From a virus, in IMG/VR virus record IMGVR_UViG_3300012931_000759, positions 186,001 to 250,000 of that record: a stretch of 64,000 nt of DNA; one strand, written 5' to 3'. The notes below the pieces were generated by a model. It was not told the origin of the DNA, searched no databases, and worked only from the letters and a program-made list of their open reading frames with translations. The stretch's first letter is position 1. Every line of letters begins with the position of its first letter. Shown in pieces: positions 52,301 through 60,133 of the stretch. The position numbers and the translations under genes were made by a program.

Positions 52301-53906
52301 GGCCTTTTTCCGAAGCGCGAATTTGCCCAATGGTTTCATCTACATGGTGAATCCATTCTCCTACCTTACGGTTGAAGGATGTACTTTCGAGTTCGGAACT
52401 GCCGACGTCAATAATAATGTCATGGTATTCGAGGCTAGCCTATCCTATGCGACGATCCGGGAGAATGTTTTCCGCAATGTTGCAACTGCTATCCAAGGGC
52501 AGAGTTTGGTCAACTACAGCAAAATTGACAACAACATTTTCGATAACTCTGACGGCACCAATGGTGTGTTTGTCAATGGCGTGTATATGAACCAAGCCTA
52601 TGACGTCAGCATCTCTGGAAACACCATGCGTGTCGCGTCTGCCGCGATGGCAGCCGGCACCGCTTTCGTCCGTCTTGGTGCTGGCAGCGGCATTGTCCAT
52701 TTTGTATGGATCATGGACAATTTTTTATTGTACTACGGAACACAGACTCCCGTAGCCAATATGGCCATGATTGATGTGAATGGAGCCAGCGTCAACACAC
52801 TTGAACTACTGATTGAACGGAACTTTCTGGCAAACACGTTTTCCAATACCGGTTTTGCAGTGGGTATTCTGTGCGCCCCGACCAGTTCGACAGCAACTGA
52901 TGTGACTGTACAGAACAACCATCTTTTCTACTTCTCGACCGTGAGTGTCGGGAAAGGCATTGTGCTGGGAAACTGCCCCTCGGCGATTGTCTCGGGCAAT
53001 GTACTGATCAGTTGCCGCAGTTCGTTCAATATTACGGGCAATGCAGACCAATTTATCTTGGCAAATAACATCGTCCGGAACGGAATTGCGGAAGCTCTCG
53101 ATACAACTTCCTGTACTAGCACTGGTATGAGTGTGCTAGGAAACCGCTTCAGCACCGATGGAACCGGTTATAACTGTTCGTTCTATCCTACCATTGATTC
53201 CGCTACAGTGTGCGGAAACATGTTTACATTCACCGGATCTTCTGGATACTCCTTGATGTTTCATTCCGGCACCAACTTCGTCATCCAAGGTAATCAATTC
53301 CTAGGCACTGTGTTTACAGTGTTTCCACAGTTGTTCATGAATGCGAACAACAACCTGGTGATGGGTAATATTCTTCGGGGAACTCCGCCAGTCGGCAGCT
53401 CCAGGATCTACGACGGCGGCACAGGCAATATCGAGATGCTCAACAAAGGACAGACATACACCGTGTGGGTATCACCTAATCGCGCAGTGTTTGCCTCCCA
53501 GTGGGCTATGGACATCAATAGCGGCTACAGCGGCTTTATCTCGCAGATTTCCGCGACAACCACAACCACCAACAACGAGGCTGCTTTTGACTTCTCAGCG
53601 CTCGATCTTCCTGCCGGGGCGCAATTGGACAAGGTTACGGTCTGGTACGGCAACTCGGGAGCAACTGGCGACATTACGTTCCAATTGTTCACGACGGACA
53701 TTTCCACCGTTACATCCACGGCTATCAGTTTAGTTGTGGATGCGGTAGCAACCGGAGGATTCCCTGCTTCGATTGATGTCACGCCCACTTCGACACATTA
53801 CATCCCTGCTGGAGGAACACAGTGGGACTCGCTGGTTGCTGTTGGAAAGAACGGAACCTCCTTCCTGAAGATAGTCTTCGGGATAAAGATAACATACATA
53901 CTGTAG
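49335..53906 (+). CDS. Beta-helix tailspike 2
   Basis: 1523 residues. The anchor (KYPNGLDTDAELPRVDDAIT, SAVFAIEKALGVKPQGT) is homologous to tailspike 1. The middle 400-900 has several beta-sandwich domains with six DGY triplets; residues about 920-1350 form a parallel beta-helix (VEGCTFEF, ISGNTMRV, VQNNHLFY, VSGNVLIS, IQGNQFLG). A final domain (from about 1380) is beta-sandwich. Two spikes with one anchor but different bodies suggest alternative receptors or glycans. Confidence 0.75.
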   Translation: MSNSKYPNGLDTDAELPRVDDAITEIGGLAIDSLRSAVFAIEKALGVKPQGTAADLAGRLGMSLDANGHIKASALSGIGLVTLPITNTQVGSAAGIEESKLDLNYGTTLLKSWIDSLRVRVDALEVTVATTIAHFAAHVTSPSVWGRHRTSDIDAYDVFAGMNAQGALTNLDTRLKAHIADLVDAHDGSAISLDASRFSSITATDVQSGAEQLEALQLVEIVRHRDRHHGNGILGTQDAFLAGTSHGEVLIAASATTAASIGNGFIKFAVAPSAPAFQSISKNDRIDFVSAGGKTYTFVISGTQSTNQVNIFGSMPVSGVGTATVYKTAEETLEPSVAMVCMRQDTLSPRPSTLQIVHPSSPFIMSSGFRGSDLSASAANIRLLYPNQDGSGDTGNLDVYAAMAAFSAVKSTWTVENIARTINSQLFSPGIGLPRYPLVAFAYKGELTFAFDAPGADGYVEIGVPTANDATSTLGFVSGTKEYARSSRDLYIDGYEITSVSKLLDAYGQITASDTITFTSVNLLALGVKSGHLARITPYHKGTYVISDVTSSTIVFDSANEHDFTSSPSALNKQIRVIVYADAFSVSTTPTQHTLYEVFLDGYDDGYGPVAGLKASPRVGYFDTPAAPGSALKDILDVKAVSRTFGTASRRVFFDYSARTMVLGNPITGPSILSLGAKVTMPSSSGEGFRFTLYDTNGVDYLELEVASGLPGSDGYMDVSVYSRISEERFLQVATVLHDGTAFQHLDDNRQFGNVGRQDVRDDFTRDYVSYPRSLLRGNGVIYGFVVTGNGTGTLAVTGGQCLVDGQLKSVGKTSFTIPLDGATVNYNLFMDRDGVLRLMRDDYFASGVLSTPSTAELLTSRTETMLAKVEVSVANTITTIIDLRRFVNDIDSKLDLLVEENSITHGSFASLKAATDYLNSLPSSTACSRRIRVRGEVFLSESISIPRNTELVGDGYGSGGTSNRSARITYLTTNAAIQGNDGLVIRDLAFFRSANLPNGFIYMVNPFSYLTVEGCTFEFGTADVNNNVMVFEASLSYATIRENVFRNVATAIQGQSLVNYSKIDNNIFDNSDGTNGVFVNGVYMNQAYDVSISGNTMRVASAAMAAGTAFVRLGAGSGIVHFVWIMDNFLLYYGTQTPVANMAMIDVNGASVNTLELLIERNFLANTFSNTGFAVGILCAPTSSTATDVTVQNNHLFYFSTVSVGKGIVLGNCPSAIVSGNVLISCRSSFNITGNADQFILANNIVRNGIAEALDTTSCTSTGMSVLGNRFSTDGTGYNCSFYPTIDSATVCGNMFTFTGSSGYSLMFHSGTNFVIQGNQFLGTVFTVFPQLFMNANNNLVMGNILRGTPPVGSSRIYDGGTGNIEMLNKGQTYTVWVSPNRAVFASQWAMDINSGYSGFISQISATTTTTNNEAAFDFSALDLPAGAQLDKVTVWYGNSGATGDITFQLFTTDISTVTSTAISLVVDAVATGGFPASIDVTPTSTHYIPAGGTQWDSLVAVGKNGTSFLKIVFGIKITYIL

Positions 53907-53915
53907 GAAAAAGAC

Positions 53916-54413
53916 ATGGCAGATAAAACTGGAATCCAGATGATCGAGGAACTTCTCGCTGGTATGGCGGTTCTGGATCGCCGCGTCCAGGTCGTGGAGC
54001 AACTCCTAAAGCAGCTGTTGGCCACAGCGAATTCAGGCCCGCCTTGCGCGGTCCCTGGCGTGGAACTCAACGGGCACCCAGCCAAGTCGCCGGGTGCCGA
54101 TCCACCGGCCGGGCAGCCTCCTAGCATAGAGGGGATCGTCCCGGAGCCGCTGATCAAGGCGGCTCCGAACGCAAGGGTGGTTGGCAGGGTCATGGAGGAG
54201 GGGAAACCCGTCCCCGAGGTGAATGTGACAATCCATGACGATAGGAACAATGCTATCAAGAAAACACGGACCAACCGCTCAGGCGAGTGGATGGCGCAAT
54301 TGCCGCCGGGTAAGTATGCTGCAGAGTGTTTTTTGGATGGGCGGGTGAACGGCAACGTGGTTTTCAATGTCGGGCAGGGCGACAGGATCGTGCGGGTCGG
54401 ACAGCCCCAATAA
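53916..54413 (+). CDS. Virion protein with transthyretin-like (CarboxypepD_reg) domain
   Basis: 165 residues. Helical N-terminus (LAGMAVLDRRVQVVEQLLKQ), a Pro/Gly linker, and from about residue 85 a small beta domain RVVGRVMEEGKPVPEVNVTI ... LPPGKYAAECFLDG of the carboxypeptidase-regulatory/transthyretin type, often found as stalk or adhesion modules. Ribosome site AGGAAAAAGAC. Confidence 0.65.
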   Translation: MADKTGIQMIEELLAGMAVLDRRVQVVEQLLKQLLATANSGPPCAVPGVELNGHPAKSPGADPPAGQPPSIEGIVPEPLIKAAPNARVVGRVMEEGKPVPEVNVTIHDDRNNAIKKTRTNRSGEWMAQLPPGKYAAECFLDGRVNGNVVFNVGQGDRIVRVGQPQ

Positions 54414-54431
54414 GCACAACGGGAAACTGAG

Positions 54432-55190
54432 ATGAGCACTTCGCACAGGACTTATAGCGACCTTTTTGAACTGGCTAATTTCGTTAAACAAACGGCGGTA
54501 GGGCAGGGCAAAAACCTGCTTATCGACTCGTTGCGTGAGCATTTCCGGCAAGACACGATCTACCGGTATAGCACGGACGCTTTCGGATTTCCCCTCACAC
54601 CCGACCTAACCGATCTGCCCCCGGAGATTAGCGAGACCAGAACTACTCGCATGTTTATCGGGGACATCTTCAGGTATGACAAGCGGTACCTTCCCTCGAT
54701 CACCGTCCGCCAGACCAGCGGTCGCTACTACGCCATCAGCTTCAATCAGGAGGGTACAACGCGCTACCGCGTAGACCTGGTGGTCGACGGATACGGCAAC
54801 CGATCATTGGTGAAGGTGCCAACCCACAAGGTGTTCGCCGGGGGATGGGATCAGACATTCGAGGTGCTGATCGCCGCAGAGAGCACACTGGATCGTGAGG
54901 AGTTGTCCGATATTGTCTCCTCGTATCTCATAGGAGTGGCCAGACAACCCCTGCTGGATGCCGGGCTTTTCATCAGGACGGTTTCGTATGGTGGGGAAAG
55001 GGAGGAAGATTGGGCGAATGACAAGATCTACATACAGCCTATCACGGTAGAGACTTTCTCAGAATGGAAGCGAGAAATTCCGCTAGATAGTGTCGTGGAG
55101 ACGATCAACTTTTGCTTCGAGTTCGGGATACTGGGCAGCGGCCGGTTCGACACTGTGGTCACCTTGGTCGATGCGCATAGCGCGTCCTAG
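54432..55190 (+). CDS. Neck or tail-completion structural protein
   Basis: 252 residues, no catalytic motif. Patterns such as SDLFELANFVKQTAVGQGKN and VRQTSGRYYAISFNQEG, and position just ahead of the sheath unit, suggest a tail-terminator or neck protein of the T4 gp3/gp15 sort; that is a contextual guess. Its stop overlaps the end of the convergent minus-strand gene by four bases. Confidence 0.55.
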   Translation: MSTSHRTYSDLFELANFVKQTAVGQGKNLLIDSLREHFRQDTIYRYSTDAFGFPLTPDLTDLPPEISETRTTRMFIGDIFRYDKRYLPSITVRQTSGRYYAISFNQEGTTRYRVDLVVDGYGNRSLVKVPTHKVFAGGWDQTFEVLIAAESTLDREELSDIVSSYLIGVARQPLLDAGLFIRTVSYGGEREEDWANDKIYIQPITVETFSEWKREIPLDSVVETINFCFEFGILGSGRFDTVVTLVDAHSAS

Positions 55191-55681
55191 TCGCGCGCCC
55201 ACTCTCGTAGGGCACCACAGTTCCGGCATAGCATTTCGTGCCCCTCGAGCATCGCCCGCAGGTTGTCCCAGGACATATTCTTCACCTTACTGATTGGGAA
55301 CACCTGGTCATTCTTGTGGAATTCGAACACCGGTGCGGGGAACGGCTGGCTACAGTCAGCACATACGCCTCCCTTCAATGCTACGGCTTTCTCAATTTTC
55401 TCTTCGAATTTCAGGTTCTTAATCTCATCGCTACAGGTTTTACAGTAGCTGAGGGGTTTTAAACCGCCTTTCCGGCTATGGAACTCGCAACGATCCTTGT
55501 GCTTCTGGCAGCGCGCACAAAAAGCTTTGCCTGGCTCGACTTCCACAATATATGTACGGCGGTTGTGTTGCCCCAACGGCGAGCAGACCGGACAGAAGCA
55601 CCGGCTTGCCAAGTTCCAAATGCGCCCGTCGACCTCTACCTGTATCGGAAACTCTTCTCCGCAATTCCTACATTTTGGCAT
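55187..55681 (-). CDS. Minus-strand HNH-type endonuclease
   Basis: 164 residues; start at ATG 55681 behind AAGAAGGGAGCGACAT, chosen over an upstream in-frame start. Zinc pairs CRNCG, CPVC, CARC, CKTC, CADC and CRNC. The core FEFHKNDQVFPISK ... SWDNLRAMLEGHEMLCRNCG follows the FHH-D-P ... LLC.NCH pattern of phage HNH enzymes, but the second His is Lys here, so activity is uncertain. Overlaps the next minus gene by 14 bases. Confidence 0.7.
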   Translation of the reverse strand: MPKCRNCGEEFPIQVEVDGRIWNLASRCFCPVCSPLGQHNRRTYIVEVEPGKAFCARCQKHKDRCEFHSRKGGLKPLSYCKTCSDEIKNLKFEEKIEKAVALKGGVCADCSQPFPAPVFEFHKNDQVFPISKVKNMSWDNLRAMLEGHEMLCRNCGALREWARD

Positions 55682-56015
55682 ATGTCGCTCCCTTCTTGAG
55701 ATTGTCCTTGGCCTGGAGCCATTGGTGGTTTTCGGGCGCGAAGGCCAAACTGATCTGCGACGCATCCGTCAGATCGAAACTGGACAGTCTGTGGCACATC
55801 TGGCATTCCTGCCTAGGTTTCGTTTTTGCGTGGCATGAGGAGCAGACCGGTCCGGCATCGGTACGTGTCTCAACGATTTGCTTTTGACCGCAAAAGACAC
55901 ATATCTCTTTGATTCTTCTTATGTATTCCTGATGTTTATAATATTGATCACACAGTTGTAATTTCTGCGAGAACAGGACAGCGACCTTGTGTTCACAACC
56001 GACACACATGGACAT
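55668..56015 (-). CDS. Minus-strand zinc protein, truncated HNH relative
   Basis: 115 residues, ribosome site AGGAGGTGCTCA before ATG 56015. Zinc pairs CVGC, CVFC, CSSC and CQMC. The end SLAFAPENHQWLQAKDNLKK matches the last part of the HNH gene at 25354 (AFAPENHQWLRKEENLAKH), but the DHI segment that should precede it is missing, as if deleted between the zinc part and SFDLTDASQ. Probably a dead nuclease or repurposed DNA-binding protein. Confidence 0.6.
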   Translation of the reverse strand: MSMCVGCEHKVAVLFSQKLQLCDQYYKHQEYIRRIKEICVFCGQKQIVETRTDAGPVCSSCHAKTKPRQECQMCHRLSSFDLTDASQISLAFAPENHQWLQAKDNLKKGATYAKM

Positions 56016-56037
56016 TGAGCACCTCCTGCTTGCTCTG

Positions 56038-56056
56038 ATGCTGATTAATTGATAGA
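56038..56056 (-). promoter_or_regulatory. Phage late-type promoter, minus strand
   Basis: On the minus strand, TCTATCAATT (plus 56056-56047), six bases, CAT (plus 56040-56038). It points at the two minus-strand genes and is the only copy of the motif on that strand with the full layout, which strongly supports the motif as a promoter. Confidence 0.75.
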
Positions 56057-56097
56057 AAACAGATTATCTTTCAAATCCACAGACTATCTCCTCGCAA

Positions 56098-56116
56098 TCT
56101 ATCAATAAACATGTAT
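56098..56116 (+). promoter_or_regulatory. Phage late-type promoter for the tail unit
   Basis: TCTATCAATA at 56098-56107, with TAT in place of CAT at 56114-56116. Predicted transcript start near 56115 lies after the first in-frame ATG of the sheath frame (56111), which excludes that start. Confidence 0.75.
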
Positions 56117-56179
56117 CAGACCAAGGAAGGGCGCATCTGCGTCAGTTACGACAATTTTGCCGCCTGGAGGACTCAACCG

Positions 56180-58708
56180 ATGGTGAATATACCGGGATTG
56201 ACCGGGTACAACCAACCTGATGTGTTTTCTCGCTTCCGCACTCTGCGGCGCGCTGTCTCTATTCCTGGGGGTTTGCGCGTGCTCTCTATCATTGGTGAGG
56301 GCGAGCGTGAGGAAGTGCTTGTCGACTCCGCCAAGGGAGGTGGTCAAGACGGTTTCAACCCCTCCTTCACCGGCGTCTCGGACGGCTATGGCCGTTTCTT
56401 CAGGACGTCTGTGTATCCACTGATCCAGAACAGGACCACGTTGTACCTCAACAGCGCAAGGTTGCGCCTGCTTGAGGACACCATCGACATGTCTGGATTC
56501 CCCTCGGAGTACGATGCCAGGATCGACCCTACCACCGGCAAGATTGAACTCCAGAGCGCAGCCCTTGTCGACCAAGGCGGAACCCTCTACAAAGCCGGAT
56601 CTGGCAACACGGGCGACGGCTATCTGAGTGGCATCACTCTGCTCGACAGGAACGCTCCGGCCGAGACCTGGACCATCCGCTGTACCAGCGTTCTCAGGGA
56701 TAGTTACGGTGCGCCCCGTCGCGGACAGGCAAGTTTCAGCGCTGTCGGCAGCGTGAGCGGCCAATTGCTTGACAGTTACGGCCAGCCTTTCATCTGGAAA
56801 AGCGACGGCGTTACCCTCAGCAACAGCGTGCTCCGGTTCGCGATTTGGAATCCGACTGGCAGCGTCTTCGACGCAGGCGACCGCTTCACGGTCATAGTTT
56901 CCAGCAAGGTGCTCCAGGAGCGCGACAATCTCGAGGCCGACTACATCGCCGAACTCGACCTCAATGACCCTGAGGTTTTCACCGACCCGGCCAAACTTTA
57001 CGACAAACATGGCCAACCATCGATGACGAATATCCTGTCCCTCGGCGCCCAGATGGCTTTCGAGAACGGGGCTACCAGTGTGATGGCCGTCCAGGCCAAG
57101 CCGCCTCTTCCGAGGCGTACGTCCGAGATCGTGCTCCCGGCCAAGGATGCCACGACCGGCCTCGGCGGAGCCAGCGGTAACGCCAATCCCGACGACCTGG
57201 TCTTTTTTATCACACCGCCGGGCAAGCCTGACCGTGGGACGCAGGCCCACTTCTTCATCATTGGAACCGACGGGACCGAGACCCAGGTGTTCCCGAATAA
57301 AGTCGATTTCTACGATCCGACTATCACGGCCGCTCTTGCGATCTACGAGGACACTGGTAGCAACACCGCTCTCATGGCCGATTTCATGGATCCGGCGCAG
57401 ACCGGCATGCCATTCTCCTACACCATCGTGAGCGACGACAAGATCGAGCAGGATGGGACGGACGGCTACATCTCGATCTACGGCCTTAGCACGGGCACGT
57501 TCTACAGCCCATCGATCCAGCTGGTATCGGGCGATATCGGCAAGCTGCTCGACTTCATCAACGCCGACCCGGCCAACGAGGGGCGGTTCGAGATTACGGC
57601 GATCGTTGATCAGCACACTGCCAGGATTACCAGGATCTCCGGCAACTTCACCGCCGAGACAAATGTGCGCTGGCAGCTGCTCGCGGCTAGCGGTACCTCT
57701 CAACGCGTCCTGTTCACCACTGACCTGGCCCTCGCAGCCGGGCAGGGACTCCGAGTCACCTACATTGACGAGATGGATGTCGATTTCTACGACGCAAACT
57801 GGGCCGAGGTCCTGGACGAGCTACAAAAGCAGGATGTCCAGATCCTAGTCCCGCTGCCCACTCAGACCTTCTCGGCCATCCAGCAGGCTTTCCGCGTACA
57901 TGTAGAGCAGATGTCCAGCACCTACTACAAACGCGAACGGGTGCTGTTCACCGGCGCATTACAGGGTCTGTCGGTCGACAACGTCACGGGTGTGTCTGAG
58001 GTCGCTGTCGAGGACATAGGAATTCTCGAGGGCATCCAAGGCGACGACCCCGAGGAAATCCTCGCGGGCAACATTGAGGATCTCGCCAACTACGACGTGG
58101 CCACCAACTTCGGCGATAGTTTCCGCGTGGTGTTCTTCTATCCGGATGAGATCGTCAAGGTAATCTCCGGCAGCAACGAGACGCTGCCCGGCTACTACAT
58201 CGCAGCGGCGGCTGGTGGACGCGTGTCCGGAACTGCCAATATCGCGGAGCCGCTAACCTTCAAGACGCTGGTTGGCTTCACGATCCTGAACAGCAAGGTT
58301 TTCACCCAGGATCAGCTTAACAGATTGGGCGACCACGGCATTACGGTCCTCCAGCCTGTGACGGGCGGGGCTAAGGTTCTCCACGGCAAGACCACAACCC
58401 AGAGCGGGGCGCCGGAAGAGGAAGAGATCTCGATCGTCTTTATCCGCGACCAGGTCGCGAGGGTGATGCGCCGAAGTTTCCAAGGATTCCTCGGACATGC
58501 CGAGGATCCAACATTACTGCCGTCCCTGACGGCAAACGCTGTCGGAGTGCTCAACGCATTCATATCGCAGAATCTTCTCACCGCATACAGAAATCTGTCT
58601 GTTTCCAAGGATGATGTGGAGCCGCGTCAATACAATATACGGGTTGAAATCAGTCCGACAGCACCAGTGAATTGGATTTTCATCGATGCCAGTGTCAGCA
58701 TTTTCTAG
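56180..58708 (+). CDS. Contractile tail sheath protein
   Basis: 842 residues from ATG 56180 (GGAGG nine bases upstream; earlier ATG lies before the predicted transcript start). N-terminus MVNIPGLTGYNQPDVFSRF and IPGGLRVLSIIGEG match sheath proteins of myophages. Central insertions make it longer than T4 gp18 (659). The C-terminal fold is characteristic: LNRLGDHGITVLQP, EEISIVFIRDQVARVMRRSF, and NWIFIDASVSIF at the end. Three DGY triplets. First gene of the tail unit; forms the contracting tube around the two tail-tube paralogues. Confidence 0.9.
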   Translation: MVNIPGLTGYNQPDVFSRFRTLRRAVSIPGGLRVLSIIGEGEREEVLVDSAKGGGQDGFNPSFTGVSDGYGRFFRTSVYPLIQNRTTLYLNSARLRLLEDTIDMSGFPSEYDARIDPTTGKIELQSAALVDQGGTLYKAGSGNTGDGYLSGITLLDRNAPAETWTIRCTSVLRDSYGAPRRGQASFSAVGSVSGQLLDSYGQPFIWKSDGVTLSNSVLRFAIWNPTGSVFDAGDRFTVIVSSKVLQERDNLEADYIAELDLNDPEVFTDPAKLYDKHGQPSMTNILSLGAQMAFENGATSVMAVQAKPPLPRRTSEIVLPAKDATTGLGGASGNANPDDLVFFITPPGKPDRGTQAHFFIIGTDGTETQVFPNKVDFYDPTITAALAIYEDTGSNTALMADFMDPAQTGMPFSYTIVSDDKIEQDGTDGYISIYGLSTGTFYSPSIQLVSGDIGKLLDFINADPANEGRFEITAIVDQHTARITRISGNFTAETNVRWQLLAASGTSQRVLFTTDLALAAGQGLRVTYIDEMDVDFYDANWAEVLDELQKQDVQILVPLPTQTFSAIQQAFRVHVEQMSSTYYKRERVLFTGALQGLSVDNVTGVSEVAVEDIGILEGIQGDDPEEILAGNIEDLANYDVATNFGDSFRVVFFYPDEIVKVISGSNETLPGYYIAAAAGGRVSGTANIAEPLTFKTLVGFTILNSKVFTQDQLNRLGDHGITVLQPVTGGAKVLHGKTTTQSGAPEEEEISIVFIRDQVARVMRRSFQGFLGHAEDPTLLPSLTANAVGVLNAFISQNLLTAYRNLSVSKDDVEPRQYNIRVEISPTAPVNWIFIDASVSIF

Positions 58709-58732
58709 CTAAAGGGGCCAGGGGGCATATAG

Positions 58733-59311
58733 ATGGCGACTGGATATCCCCAGACCGGCAGCCTGCTCTCCCCTACTCCGCATGCTGCTCTTTCCACCTT
58801 GATCACAGTGAAGGTCAAGGGGACGGCGGTCGGAGCCATCCAAGAATTGCGGATTGACCAGAACCGCGAGATGCTTGTGTGGGAAGAGATCGGCACGGAC
58901 GGAGTGGTCGAGATACATCCAAAAGGCGCTGCGAAAATCACATTTAGCGTCACTAGGTTTATTTTCGACCAACTCCGGCTCCCAGAGGCATTCTCGCGGG
59001 GTTTCCTCAACCTACAGGCCCAAAGAGTACCCTTTGATGTCGAGATCGTGGACACCTTTGCGGGCGACGTTTCGCTGGCAGTTATCCACACGCTGAAGGG
59101 CTGCTGGTTCCGCCGCTACTCTACGCCGTACCGTGCGGACAATTTTCTGATCTCGGAGACAGCCGAGTTGACGTGCGAACGGATCATATCGCTACAGGGT
59201 ACGGGCAATGTGGCAAACGGCGGCGCGCGTGGCATTTCATTCGAGTACGACACGATAGAGCGCGCGACAGACTTCCACGGCCGACCGGGTAAATTCGAGT
59301 CAGCTTTCTAG
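58733..59311 (+). CDS. Tail tube protein 1
   Basis: 192 residues. Follows the sheath gene, as in T4 (gp18-gp19). Pattern: MATGYPQTGSLLSPTPHAAL, VGAIQELRIDQNREM, VTRFIFDQLRLPEAF, GCWFRRYSTPY and a C-terminal helix. About a third of positions match the next gene. Ribosome site AGGGGGCATATAG. Confidence 0.85.
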   Translation: MATGYPQTGSLLSPTPHAALSTLITVKVKGTAVGAIQELRIDQNREMLVWEEIGTDGVVEIHPKGAAKITFSVTRFIFDQLRLPEAFSRGFLNLQAQRVPFDVEIVDTFAGDVSLAVIHTLKGCWFRRYSTPYRADNFLISETAELTCERIISLQGTGNVANGGARGISFEYDTIERATDFHGRPGKFESAF

Positions 59312-59324
59312 AAAAGGAAGAATA

Positions 59325-59372
59325 ATGCCAGCAAGACTAGAGAGCCGTACGTGAAAATGTAATACCTACATT
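59325..59372 (+). promoter_or_regulatory. Leader frame and hairpin before tail tube 2
   Basis: A nine-codon frame (59325-59354) stands behind an excellent ribosome site (AAAAGGAAGAATA), followed by hairpin AATGTA-ATACC-TACATT (59356-59372) before GTG 59393. This could tune the ratio of the two tube proteins or mark an mRNA processing site. Confidence 0.35.
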
Positions 59373-59392
59373 ATAGTTGGAGGTACACAAAG

Positions 59393-59995
59393 GTGGTAGC
59401 ATATCCGAAAACTGGCTCGACACTCCAGAGTAACATCAGCGCCGGTCTGTCCACACAGATCGTCGTGAAGGTAGGTTCCGACACGGTCGGGGCCCTCCAG
59501 GCGCTGGAGGTCCGGCAGAACCGTCCATTGGCCCGGCTCGTGGAACTCGGCCTCGACGGCACGTTGGAAATCGTTCCACAGCAGCGGACCGAAGTCACCT
59601 TGACGGTGCGGCGTATCGTATTCGACCGTCTTCGCATCGCGGAGGCTTTCGAGCGCGGTTATGTGAACATCAAGTCCCAGCGCCTGCCGTTCGACATACT
59701 GGTGATTGACCAGACCGGCGGCGACGGCGAGCTGGCCGTGACGCACCATTATGTGAATTGTTGGTTTCAAGACATCAGCACGCCCTATAACGCCGACAAC
59801 TACATCATCACCGAGTCGGCGACAATCTGGGCCGAGGATGTCAGCAGCAGACTTGGCGCTAGCGCCAATGTAGCGCAGGGAGGCGCTCGTGACATGAAGC
59901 CGCAGATCGAGCAGATTGAGCGCGAGGCGGACATCGGCAATAGACGTGGTACATTGGATGCGCCAGGACTAATTACCGCAGCTTTCTCTTCGTAG
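59393..59995 (+). CDS. Tail tube protein 2
   Basis: 200 residues from GTG 59393 behind GTTGGAGGTACACAAAG. Paralogous to tail tube 1 over its full length: VGALQALEVRQNR against VGAIQELRIDQNR, RRIVFDRLRIAEAF against TRFIFDQLRLPEAF, NCWFQDISTPYNADNY against GCWFRRYSTPYRADNF. One copy may form most of the tube and the other a special ring, which sequence cannot decide. Confidence 0.85.
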   Translation: MVAYPKTGSTLQSNISAGLSTQIVVKVGSDTVGALQALEVRQNRPLARLVELGLDGTLEIVPQQRTEVTLTVRRIVFDRLRIAEAFERGYVNIKSQRLPFDILVIDQTGGDGELAVTHHYVNCWFQDISTPYNADNYIITESATIWAEDVSSRLGASANVAQGGARDMKPQIEQIEREADIGNRRGTLDAPGLITAAFSS

Positions 59996-60013
59996 TTTCC
60001 GAAGAATCCCCTG

Positions 60014-60032
60014 GCGGGCCTTCACGGCCCGC
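60014..60032 (+). terminator. GC-rich hairpin after tail tube 2, possible attenuator
   Basis: GCGGGCC (60014-60020) pairs with GGCCCGC (60026-60032), loop TTCAC, about 18 bases after the stop; only a mixed pyrimidine run follows, so termination should be partial. This could raise tube expression over the downstream chaperone and tape-measure genes. Confidence 0.45.
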
Positions 60033-60133
60033 TGCAACCTTTCCCCATGGCGGACAATGAAATTTTCCCTCCCCGCCACAACTCGATTCACACGTCAGTC
60101 CAAGCCTATGATTGGGCCTGAGAAGGGGTAACT

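Noticed and set aside
56102-57703. 533-codon minus-strand open frame
   Set aside because: Exact shadow of the sheath gene; no ribosome site and an Arg/Val/Asp composition typical of reverse-frame reading of GC-rich genes.
56111-58708. Sheath start at ATG 56111
   Set aside because: It lies before the predicted transcript start and has no ribosome site; ATG 56180 has GGAGG nine bases upstream and gives a typical sheath N-terminus.
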